Shown here in pieces: positions 25,461 through 36,900 of a stretch of DNA of 64,000 nucleotides (the first letter of the stretch is position 1; each line of letters opens with the position of its first letter). Under the pieces are notes generated by a model. The model was given only the letters and a program-made list of their open reading frames with translations. It did not search any database and was not told where the DNA came from. This DNA is from Diacronema lutheri. Its lineage: Eukaryota; Haptophyta; Pavlovophyceae; Pavlovales; Pavlovaceae. Position numbers and translations under genes: made by a program. The DNA lies in contig JAGTXO010000013.1 of assembly GCA_019448385.1 (NCBI GenBank), positions 186,001 to 250,000 of the forward strand. The letters are read 5' to 3'.

Positions 25461-28223
25461 TCACGCGGATCGAGCCGCAACTTCGGCCCGGCACCGCGCT
25501 GGCTGCGGCTCGGGCAGTACGCCGCCGTCGGCACCAAGCGACACGAGGGGCGGCTCGCGCGCGGCGACGACACGCGCCTTGTAGTCCGCGACGACGAAGC
25601 GCGAGGTGACAAGCCCGAACCGGCCCACCTGCACCGCCGCGAGCGCGCAAAGGCGGGTGTGCGGCGCGCGTGCGCGCGCGTGTGCGCACCGCGCGTGCGC
25701 CCATGTGTGCGCGCCGCGCGCGCGCGCGGTGCACCGGCGCGCGCGGCTCGTGCAGCGGGGCGCGCGCGCCTGATTCTCGTTGCGGCGGCGCGGCGTCTTG
25801 TCGGCGACAAAAGCGTAGCCCACCTGCTCGCCGCACGCCGCGCAGTGCACGTCCGCCATGTCGAAGAGGCCCTGCGCGAGCTGCTCCTCGTACGCGGGCT
25901 TGACGCGCACGGAGCGCGCCACGACCGAGTTCACGTAGCACGCGGGTTCGGAAGGGCCGCCGCCTGGGCGTGGCCAATGCATGGCGCACGCGTCGCGTGT
26001 GAGCGGCACGCGCACGCGTCACTCGGCGGCCACACCGCACGCGTCACTCGGCGGCCACACCGCACGCGTCACTCGGCGGCCACACCGCACGCGTCACTCG
26101 GCGCGGCGCGGCACGGCGCGGCGCAGCGCACCCACAGCCCACCGCCTGTGCGTGCACAGCAGCTGGTCGGTGTACGAGAGCACGCTGCGCACTCCGTCGC
26201 GCAAGCAGCGCGCGCAGAGCAGCGGCACCGAGCAGCACAGCGCATCGAGCTGCGTGTGCGCGCGCGCCACGCGGGGCGGGCGCGGCGCGGCGCGGTGAGC
26301 GCGCGAAGAGCCGTTGCGCGGCGCAAGGCCGGCGACACGCGCGCGCTGTCCGACCTGCGTCGACGCGCAACGGTGCGCGGAGGCCGCGAGCACGCGCGTG
26401 TAGCGCAGCCCGATGAAGGTCTGCTCGATGGGCAGCGAGAGCGCGCTAAGCGCGGAGAGAGATGCGAGGAGACCCGGACGGCGGGCGTTGACGGGCGCCG
26501 CGCTCGCGACGGCAGCAGCGATCGCCGCGTCGATGGAGCCCGCCGTGTCGCCCAGCTCGGCCGCGTCGGCGCGCAGCAGATCGGCGAGGCTCGGTTGTGG
26601 AGTGGCCGGGCCCGCGCGCGCCGCGCCACCGCCCAGCGCGCCGCCGTCGGCGACGGGCAGAGCCAAGGCGCGTTCGACACGTTCGGCGGGTGGGTCAGGC
26701 AAGGCGCGCGCGGCGCGCGCGAGCGGCACATCGGGCAGCGGCGCGGCGCGCGGCGCTCGTGACGGCGGCGGCGGCGCCGTCCAACCGCGCACGAATCGCG
26801 CGCCGTCGGCGACGCCGGCATCGGCCGCGCCGCGCGCGGCCTCGCCGGCCGGCTGCGCGGGCGGCAGCGCCGGACTGGGCGAGAATGACCGTGCTGAGCT
26901 GAAGGCAGGGCGGGCGCTGAGTGGCAAACCGCCGGCGCACACGGGCGCGGCGAAGGTGGGCGAATTGCCGTGCGCCGCGCATGCGCTCGGTGACGCCGGC
27001 TGCCACAGCGCACGCGCGCTACCGGCGCCCGTCGCTGCGCCGGTACGCGCCGGCGCAGCGAGCTGCCCCTCGCTTGGCGGCGAGGCCGGCTCGCTGCTTG
27101 AGGTGCAGCTCGGCGAGGACGGGACGGATGCGCGGCATGAAGAGCGGCTCGGTGCACTTAAAGGCTGCGCGCGCTCGTCGTCGTCGTCCGCGCGCGCATG
27201 TGCGAGCTCGTCATGGCCACCACGGCTGCCACGGCTGCCACGCCCATTCGCAAGCTGCGGCCGCCGGCGCGGCGGCGCGCGCGGTGGCGGCCTCGCTGCG
27301 AGGAACGTGTCGCGCGGCCGCGAGATGAGCGCGCCGCGCGAGAGCGAGAGCAGGCGCGCGAGGACGGCGCACAGGCGCGGATCGAGCACGCCCGGCTGGC
27401 AGCGCAGCCGGTGCGCGCGCAGCACACGCACGCCTGCGCGCGCCGCGGCGGAAAGAGGCGCGCGCGCCCGCGGGTGGGGGGGTGGGGGGGGGGCGTGCGG
27501 CGGACGGCAGCGCGCGAGTCAGCGGCCGCGCGCCGAGCAGCCGCTGAGACGAGCGCGCGGCGTCGCGCGCGCACCGATGAAGAGCGTGCAGCCAGGGCAG
27601 TGCAGCGAGCACACCGCATACGCCCAACCAAAGTGCTCATCGTCGTTGGCGTGTAGCATGCGAATGCGCCTTGCGGCTGGCGGCAGGGCGCCGCACGTCG
27701 AGTGCGTGCACACGCACTCGTCCGAGTCATCGAGACGGAGGTGAGCGGCGACGCGCGCGCCGTCGATCACGTCGGCGAGGCGGCACAGCGGATGCCCGCA
27801 CGCCGCGCACCCCACTACGCTCGTGGTGGACGCGCGTGCGAGCGCGAGCGGCGCGGATGCGCCGCCGACGCGCGCGATCACGTGCGAGTGACGCGACGAG
27901 CCAGCTGGGCTGCGCGTGCGGGCGAGGCGGAGCGTCGCGCTCGCGCGCTCCGCGATGCGCAGCCGCCGCTGGTCCTGCTCGAGCATCACCTTGGCCATGT
28001 CGGGCGCGGCCGGGCCGCGCGCGCCGTGCTCGGGCGCGTGCGCCGGCCGCTCGCGCGGCGGCGCGTGGCGCGGCACGGCCATCGGAGGGCGCGCGTGGAG
28101 CGGTGCGTCGTCGTCGTGGCGGAGGATGCGGCGGAGGCTCTCGCGCAGCCGCTGCATCGGCATGTGGATCATCGTGAGCATGGCGCCTGCGCGTGCGCTC
28201 GCCGCGCGCGCGGCGGTGGACAT
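25461..28223 (-). CDS. protein with CULT-like and Mis18/Yippee-like zinc-binding modules
   Basis: Exons 28223-27575, 27433-26132, 25963-25770 and 25628-25461 form one open frame of ~770 residues. Exon 1 contains CAACGHPLCRLADVI ... FGWAYAVCSLHCPGCTLFIG, the C-x2-C ... FxGYAW..C..C pattern of the CULT (cereblon-type) beta-tent fold. A Pro/Ala-rich linker follows in exon 2. Its end (LLCARCLRDGVRSVLSY) plus exons 3-4 (YVNSVVARSVRVKPAYEEQL, MADVHCAACGEQVGYAF, VGRFGLVTSRFVV) resemble Mis18/Yippee domains, with two CxxC zinc knuckles. Mis18 loads centromeric CENP-A; Yippee/CULT proteins serve in ubiquitin complexes. The intron after NENQ has a GC donor. Two adjacent genes rather than one is the main alternative. 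Confidence 0.6.
26016..26103. repeat. 25-bp tandem repeat in an intron
   Basis: Three and a half copies of a 25-bp unit (GCGTCACTCGGCGGCCACAC plus CGCAC), nearly identical, inside the third intron (25964-26131) of the zinc-module gene. Confidence 0.85.
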
Positions 28224-28934
28224 GCGCGCGCGTCAGTGAGAAGGGCGATCAATGAGAAGGGCGGAAGCGCGCTCGGCTGAGGCGGTCGGCCGAAACGAGG
28301 AGGCCGCTAGGCACTCGACGCGCCGCCCCTTGCCCGCCTTCTCACCTCGAGGGACGGCCCCGCCCGCGCCCGTCCGGCTCTCCAAGGTGAAAACCTCGCT
28401 TCGCGTTCCGTGTCCGGGTCGCCCGCACGGGATGGCTCCGGACTCCTCTTTTTCCTTCCTTGATCGTCGCGGCTTCAGCAAGGGCAGGGCGAGGCAGAGC
28501 CTGAGCGGGAAACGCGGCTCGTCCAAGGTGTGAACCACATGCGCGTCGGCGCGCGCGCGCGCGTTTCGCGCGGGCTCGTGGGCGCGGCGCGCCGCGCGGC
28601 ACCGGTGCGCGGCCGGCACGGCCACGCGCGCCCGAGTGCAGCCCTTGCAGGCCGCGCGCGCGTGGCGCCAAGCGGCCCCTCCCCACTGGGCTTCTTGGCC
28701 CTCCCCCTTCGCGCGGCCCCAGCTGCATCCAGTGCAGGGCGCTGCGCTGGGGTGCGGGCGGGCGAGGCGGGTCGCGTGGCCTGCCCGCACGCCTGCTCAC
28801 GCGCGCCGCCGGCTCGTGCGTGCGCCGCCGCGCCCCCCTCCGCCCTCACCAGGCGACCGAGCGGACGCGCGTGGCTCCAGCGCGACTCCGCCGCGCACCG
28901 GGCTCGCGAGCGCTCGTGCGCTTCGGCGGGGCGG
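28224..28934. other. divergent intergenic region before the SNF2 gene
   Basis: Separates the start codons of the zinc-module gene (minus) and the remodeller (plus). The remodeller frame stays open upstream from ~28530, but composition there is Arg/Ala-rich and not protein-like, so I place the start at ATG 28935. The centre (28380-28530) is lower in GC and is the most likely promoter. No repeat or RNA gene was recognised. Confidence 0.5.
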
Positions 28935-29176
28935 ATGGTGAACGAGCGGATCGCGGCCGGGGCGCTCGACACGACGCCAGGCGCGCGCGTCGAGGCCATC
29001 CTCCACGATGAGGCCCTCTCCGGCGCGCGGTACACGGCGGTCGTGCAGCCGAGCTCGGCGGCGGCCAAGGCAGCCGTACACGCCGGCCGCTCCGGCGCCG
29101 GCGCGCGCGACGCCGGCATCGTGCCGGCGGCCGGCGCGAGCGGCCGGAAGTTGACGTTGCGCTTCGACAACCTCGT

Positions 29177-29212
<36 letters not shown>

Positions 29213-32200
29213 CGACGGCGACGACGACGCGCGCGCCAAGCGTGCTGACGCGCGCGGCGGCGTCGGCGAGGCGGAGGCGAGCGCGCTCGTCCAGCGCCAC
29301 GTGCTCTCCGACTGCCGGCCGATTCCACCGCCCACGCCCGCGGGCTTCTTCGATGGGCTCGCGCGCGGCGCGCGGCTCGAGCTGCTCTACGACGATGGCT
29401 GGTGGCCCGTCGAGCTGCTCGAGGCAAGGCCCGCGCCCACGCGCGCGGGCGCGCGCGGAGATGGCGGCGGCGGCCGCAGCGGCAGCAGCGGCGGAGGACG
29501 CGATGGCGCGGCGCAGTACGTCGTCGTCTCTCGCACCTACCACCTCGAGCACACGGTGTCGCAGGCCAAGCTGCGTCCGGCGTGGGAGTGGCGCGCGGAC
29601 ACCGACGCGCGAGCCGACGCATCCTCGATCGGCGGCAGCTGGCGCACCCTCGGGCCGGCGGACGCCGAGCCAGCGCCACCGCAGCCCGCCGCGAAGGGAT
29701 CGCGCGGCGGCAAGGCCGCGGCGGCGCGCGCGCCGCGCGCGGGCGGCGCGCGCGCGCGCGCGGGCGGCGCGGCGACCGAGCCGCGCGCGCGCGCCGGCGC
29801 GGGCGGCAGGAGTGGCGCACGTGCCAAGGGCGCGGCGGGCGCGGATGGCGACGACGAGTCGGCGCGCGGCGAGGCGGCAGATGCGGACGCGGATGGGGAT
29901 GACGCGCACCCTGCCGCCGGCCTGCCGCAGCCGCCCACGCCCGCGTCCGTCGTCCTCGTGCACAACGGCAGCGCGTGGCGCACAGTCGGCGAGCACGCGC
30001 TCGACATGCACGCGCTCGTCGAGAGCGCGCGCGCGGGCGGCGGCGACGGTGACGGTGACGGCGCGCGCGACGAGGACGGCGGCGAGCAGGCGCGGCCGAC
30101 GCGCCCGCTCAACCTGCCGACGGTGAGGGTGCCGTTACGCTGGTCCAAGGGTGGCTGGAAGGTTGGGCACGCGCCGCGCAGGGGCGGCAGCGGCGGCACG
30201 CCGGCGGGCGGCGCGGGTGGCGCGGGCGGCGACGACGGCGGCGACGACGGTGACGGTGGCGAGGCGGGCGACGACGCGCGCGCGGGTGGCAGGGGCGCGC
30301 CGCCCAAGCCGGCCGACGGCGCGTCGATGGCGTCCACCGCCGCGCCTGGCCGCTCGGCGAAGAAGGGCGCGTCGCGCAAGTCGGCAGGCGGCCGTGCGCT
30401 CTCGGCTGCAGCGAAGCGGCTGCCGCCAAACGGCGCGTGCGAGCTGCGCGTCGGTCTCGACGTGGAGGTGGGCCCGGAGGACGATGGCTTTTATGGCGGC
30501 TGGTACGCCGCGACTGTGCTCGCGCTGCGCGACGGCCCGCCCGCCGACGACGAGGACATGGCAGCGCGCGCAGCTGAGGCAGGGGCGGCGCTCGCGAGCT
30601 CGGTGCACGCCGAGCTCGAGGGTGACGGGCGCGCGAAGCTCGCCGACTGCCACGCGCTCGTGCGGTACGCGACGGTGGTCGACGAGGCCGGCGCCGCCGT
30701 GCACGAGTGGCAACCTGCACGCCTCCTCCGCCCCGTACCGCCCGCCACCCCCCTCGCGTTCGCGCCAAACATCAAGGAAGGCGAGCACGTGCAGCTGCGA
30801 CACAGCGACGGCTTTTGGGAGGCGACGGTCGTCGAGGTGTGCGAGAAGGCGGAGCGGCGCGCGCGCGGCGCGCGCGAGATCTCGCAGCCCGGCCGCTTCA
30901 AGCTCGCGCTGTGCCACGGCGGCAAGGGCGCGGAGGTGATGGAGGCGACGGCGCACGAGCTGCGCCCGGCGTGGGCGTGGTGCACCGATCACTGCTGGGC
31001 GATCATCGGCGCGGAGGGGCGGCTGCGCACGGACGCGGAGCTGTCGGCGACGCTCTCCGCCGCGCCCTTCCTGTGCTGCGACGCGGCGGGCGAGTGGCAC
31101 ATCCGGCGCGGCCCGCGCGGCGCCGGGCTCGCGTCCGCGCCCGCCGGCGCGCTGGGCGAAGACGACGATGCGTGGGGAGGCGGCGTCTTCGTGCAGATCA
31201 GCCGCTCGGGCGCGGACTGGCGGCTGAGCGAGCGGCGGACGGGCGGCGACACGCTCGACCCTCGTGAGCTCCTGCGCGAAGGCTGCGCCCTCGAAGTCGA
31301 GGTGCCCGACGAGAGCGCCGCCGCGGCCGCGGAGTCGGCGGCGGCGGGCAGCGGCGGCGGCGGCGGTGGCGGCGCGTCGCACTCGGCGGCGGCGATGCTC
31401 GGCGTGGCCGCCGACCCGTTCATGTGCACCTACCAGCGCTGCCGCCTCGTGAGCATCGCTCTGCGCTCCTCCGCCGAGCCCGCCGCCGGCGCGCGCGGCG
31501 AGGCGGGCGGCGAGGAGGGCGACGACGACGACGATGACGACGACGACGACGACACCGACGAGGCGCAGCTCAAGGCGGTCGTGCGCTTGATGAGCCCGCG
31601 GCGCGCGCCCGACGGCGGCGGCGGCGGCGGCGGCGACGACGCGCGCGACGCCGCCGCCGTTGAGTGGGAGGAGGGCGCGCATAAGCTCGAGTGCGCGATC
31701 CACCGGCTGCGGCCGCTGCCCGCGCCGCCTCTCGCGAACGGCGGCAACGTCGCCTTCCTGCAGCGCGTGCGCGTGGATGGCATGCAGCCCGTCGAGTACC
31801 GCGACCCGGTGACGGGCCAGTGGCGACTCTCCACCATCGTCGGCGTCCGGCGTAACGGCTACCGCCCGCCGGCCGCGCTGCCCGGCGCGTTCACGATCGG
31901 CACGGTGCGCAAGGGGCTCGACGGCCGCGAGTGGGAGGTCGTCCTGCGCGAGGTGAAGGGCGCGAGGCCGTCGTGGACGCCGCGCGCCGAGCCCGACTGG
32001 CGGCCGCCGCGCGCGGGCGACGCCGATGCGCTCTACGCCGTGCGCGCGCCCGGCGCGGGCACGGCGCCGCGCAAGCGCGACGAGGCCGCGGCCGTCGTCG
32101 AGATCGAGCCGAGCGCGATCCGGCCGGCGTTCGCTTGGGACCTGCGCACGTGCGCGCTTGATCTGACGAGCTCGTTCGCAGAGATCGACGCGAAACGCCG

Positions 32201-33891
32201 CGCGGGCGAGGAGCACTGGCGTAAGCGCGCCGGCGCCGACGCCAAGGCGGCGGCCAAGGCGGCGCGCGCCGGCCGCGTTGAGGCGGCGAAGGCGGCGCGC
32301 GCGCACGCGCGCGCGCGCGCCGACGCGCAGCACAAGGCCAAGGCGGCGGCGCGCGAGGCGAAGGGTTCAGTGGACGAGGGGAAGGCGACGCGCGCGGACA
32401 AGCAGCGGCACAAGCTCGACCGCTCGGCGTCCGTCGCCGACAAGCTCAACGCGCGCCGGCTCGCGACCGACGCGGCTGCGCTGCGCGCGCTCGGCATCGG
32501 CTCCGTCTTCGAGACGCTCGTCGGCCCGCCGCTCGACGTGCCCGCGCCCGCGCCGCCCGCGCCGCCGCCCGCCGAAGCCGGCGGCGGCCGCCGCCGCGCG
32601 GGCGGCGCGGCCGCCGCCGTCGATGCCGCCGCCGAGCCCGCTGCCGAGCCCGCTGCCGAGCCCGCTGCCGAGCCCGCGCCGGGCGCGAGCCGGCGCGGCG
32701 CCGCCTTCCATCTCGTCGAGGTGATCGCCTGTCGCGACGACGACCCGTCGGAGGTGACGGTCGTGAGGCGGCTCTCACACGACCCGGCCACGCTGCCCGC
32801 CGGCCATGACGTCAAGGTGGAGAGCGCGGACGCGCTCGGTGTGCTGCACGGCGAGCCGTTCGAGCTGCGCGTGCCCGCGCAGGTGCGTCCGCGCGCGCCG
32901 CCCGTGCCGCCCGACTTTGCGGCGCAGCTCAAGCCGGGCGCGGCCGTCGAGCTGTGGGTGAGCGGCGGCTGGGAGCGGCGAACGCTCGCGCGCCTGCCGC
33001 CCTCGCCGACCACCGTGCCGCGCGGCGCGGCCGTCTGGGCCGTGAAGCGCGCCGCGCGCAGCGCCGAGCGGCGCGCGGCCGAGGGCGTCGGCGGCGCCGG
33101 CGACGGCGACGGAGGCGGCAGGAAGGGCAAGGGCGCGCCGCCATCGTCGAGCAAGGCGAAGGGCGCGAAGGGCGCGCGCGCCACCGGCGCCGACGACGAC
33201 GACGGCGCCGACGGCGCCGACGACGACGAGGAGGAAGGCGAGGGCGGCGACGACGACGGCGAGGGCGGCGGCGACGACGACGACGACGACGGCGAGGACG
33301 GCGCCGACGAGGGCGACGAGCCGAGCGGCGCGGAGCGCGAGGAGCTCGTGCCGCTCGCGCGGCTACGGCCGGGCTGGGAGTGGTCGCGCACGCGCAGGCG
33401 GTGGGTGGGAGCATGGCTGCCCGAGCGGAAGAAGACGCCGCGCGACCTCAAGGCCGCCGAGGAGCTCGCCGTGCTGAGCGCGCTCTTCCCGCCGTCATCA
33501 AAGGTCGAGGTGATGCAGCGCGAGCAGGGCTACGCCGGCTCGTGGTACGCCGGCTCTGTCCTCGCTGTCGAGACGGGCGGCGCGCCGCTGCACGTGCAGT
33601 ACGACGACTTCTTCACGGATGACGCGCAAACCGAGCCGCTCGCCGAGTGGCAGCGCGACAAGCACGTGCGGCCCGCGCCGCCCGCGCGCCCGCCGGCGGA
33701 CTGGACGATCGACTCGCTGCAGCCGGGCGCGCCGCTCGACCTGTGGTACGAGGACGGCTGGTGGGAGGTTGAGCTCACGCACGTGCTGCGCGGCGACGCG
33801 GCCGCGGCCGCGAAGGCCAAGGCGGACGCCGACGCCGCCGCAGACGCCGCCGCCGATGCGGCCGACGAGCGCGCGCCCGCGAGCGCGCCGC

Positions 33892-33922
<31 letters not shown>

Positions 33923-36900
33923 GCGCGTCGACCTCGTGCTCCTCGTCCGGTCGGTGCAGTACGACGTGGAGCACGTCGTCTCAGATCTGGCGCGGCTCAG
34001 GCCGGGCTGGAAGTGGCGGCCGCCGTCTGCAGCGGCGACGGCGAGCATCGCGGCCGCGCTCGCCGGCGACGGCAACGACGCCGCCGCCATCGCGCGCGCA
34101 GCCGTTGACGCGGGCTGGACAATGCGTGCACGGCCGGGCGTGCACGTCGCGCCGGACGGCGCGCTGCTGCCGCGCGAGGGCGAGGGCGCGGCCGAGGGCG
34201 GCGGCGAGGCGAAGCCGGCGGGCGGGAGCGCGCGGCGCGACCACAAGCGCAAGATCTCCATCGGTTCGAACGGCGAGCCGCCCGCCGGCGCGTCGGCGTA
34301 TGCCGTCGGCACGCAGAAGAAGGGGACGGATGGGCGGATGTGGGAGGTGGGCTCGGACGAGAAGCTGCAGAACACGTGGCAGCCCGTCCTCGCGTCGGTG
34401 CAGCGCGGACGGCGCGCGTCGAGCACGCCCGCGCGCTACGCGCTCGGCGCCGGCGGCGGCGCCGGCGGCGGCGACGACGCTGGCGGCTGCGGTGGGATCG
34501 ACGCGGCGATGGCGGCGGCAATCGAGGCGTCGCGCATTGCCGACGGCCTCCCGCCGTCCAAGCGCGCGCGTGGCGAGGGCGGCGGCGAGGCGGACGATGT
34601 TGCACGCGCGCCCGAGCTGCCGCCCGCGACGGCCGTCAAGGTGCACGGCAAGGCGGCGCCCACGCCGCGCCAGCACGCCATTGTGCGCTACCGCGTGCAC
34701 ACGCCGCCGGCCGAGCTGCTCGCGGACATGCGCTCGGTCGGGCTGAGCGTCGACGAGCTGCGCGCACGCGGCCTGCTGCGCGTGAGGGGGCGCTCGCGCT
34801 CGCGCCGCGTCGCGAGCGGCATTGCGCCCGGCGCGGCGACCGCCGCCGCCGAGCCGAGTGCGTCGGAGTCCGGCTCGGAGTCCGGCTCGGACAACGACGG
34901 CGGCGATGAGCAGGCGGCGCACGTCTCGCTCGTCTCGCCGCAGCAGCTCGCGTCGGTGTACGAGGCGGACCAGGCCGCGATGGGCGTGACGCAGAAGCGC
35001 GGGTACGAGGGCCTCGTCGTCGACGCGCTGCTGCGAGCGCTCGGCGAGGGCGCGGTTGGGCCGCACACGCTCATGGTCTTCAACGGCGGGCGGAGGCGGA
35101 TCTGGGCGCGCGCGACGTGCCCGGGCTGCGCGCACCGGCTCGACCTCCTCCTCGTGCCCGTCCTCGACTCGATCCGCTGCCTCATCTGCGGCACGTGGTC
35201 GCTCTCGTGTGCGCCGCGCATGAGCGCGGTCGAGATCGCCGCTGCGGCCGTCGAGGCGGCCGAGCGAGAGGCGGCGGAGGCGGAGCACGCCGTGGCCGCT
35301 CGCGCCGCCGCGGCTGCCGCCGCCGCGCAGCACGAGCTCGCCGCGCGGATGCACGCCGCGGCCGGCGCGCACGCGGCCGCACAGACGGCGGCGGCGCAGG
35401 CGGCGGCGCTCCTGCACGCGCACGGGCAGCACGCGGCCGGCGGCGCGCTCGCGCCCATCGGCGCCGGTGGCGCGCTGCTCGGCGCGGCCTTGGGCGCCGG
35501 CGCGCCGCCCGGCCTCGGCGTCGCGGCCGCACCGCCGCTGCGCGCGCAGCACGCGCTGCCGGCCGCGCTGCCGCACGCGCTTGCCGCGCCGGCGGCCCTT
35601 GCGCCGCCGCTCGCGATGGCCGGCGCGCCGCATCCTGCCGTCGCCGCCGCCGCGCCACCCGCCATGCCGCCGCCCGTCGTGTCCGAAGAGCACGCATCCA
35701 ACCGATACTCGCGCCGCGGCTCGGGCAAGGCGGTCGCAGCATGGCTGATCGCGCGCAGACCGGAGGATCCGCTGCCCGAGCTGCAGCGCTCGAAGAACGA
35801 GGTGCGCGCGCGCGCGCGCGCGCGCGCGCGGCGAGGCCTGCCGCGCGTCGCGCGCGCACGCGCCGCGCGCGCTGCCGCGTCCCTGGCGCGTCGCCCTCCA
35901 CCGTGCCGGACTGCGTGCCGCCTGACCCGCCTTCTCCCCGCCCGGCCCGCCGCCCGTGCGCGCCCCTCTGCTCAGTCCGGGTACAAGGGCGTGCACCGGA
36001 CTGGCAAGAGCAAGTGGCAGTCGCAGATCTACTTCCAAGGCAAGCTTCTCCACTTGGGCGTCTTCGACGAGCCCGTCGAGGCTGCAGTTGCATACCAGAC
36101 CGCACGCAAGCGTGTCCACTGCATCCCACCCGAGCTCGACGCAGGCCTCGCGGCCGCAGGCGCCGCTGCGCACGTCGGCGCGCAGCCGACCGCCGCGGAC
36201 GCCGGCACGCTCGGAGCGCCGCAGCTCGCGCCGGCCGATCCGCGCGGCGCGGGCGCGCTCGCGCTCGCCGGCGCGAACGCGACCGTCTCGGCGCCCGGCG
36301 CCGTGTACCAGGAGCGGCGTGCGAGCGTCGGCCGGCCACCGGGAACGATGGCGCCGCGCGTGAGCGCAGGCGCGCTCGCCGCCGACGCGGCGCGCGCGGC
36401 GAGCGCGGCGGGTGCGGCGGCGGAAGCGGAGGAGGTGCGCGCGTTCGCGCATGAGCTGTTCCGCGCGGAGCGCGTGACGGGCGGCTACCAGGGCGTCTTC
36501 TTCCACTCGGCGCTTGAGTGGGCGCACGGGCCGCAATGGCTCGCGATCGCGCCGGGCGGCACGCAGCTCGGCTACTGCTTCTCGGACAAGGGCGCGGCCG
36601 TGCGCGTGTGGAAGTTTGTGCACGCGGTGCGCCGACGGTACGGCGCGGAGGCGCTCGGCCGTGCGTGGCCGCGCTTCGAGATCCCCGGCGCCGTCGACTT
36701 TGCCGAGATCACGCTCGTGCGCTCCGCCGAGCAGGACGGCGAGATCGCGTCCGCCGTGAGTGAGACGGTGCACTGCCTCGTCGCGCGGATCGAGGAGTGG
36801 GCGGCGGAGACGATGCGCGCGGCGAGCGCGCCGTCGGCGCTGTCGCGGCTGGGCAAGACGCCGGAGCGCGCGCACGACGCGCCGCCGCTCTGCGGCGCGC

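Noticed and set aside
28530-28934. An upstream extension of the remodeller start
   Set aside because: The frame is open but the residues are Arg/Ala-rich without structure, and no homology supports them.
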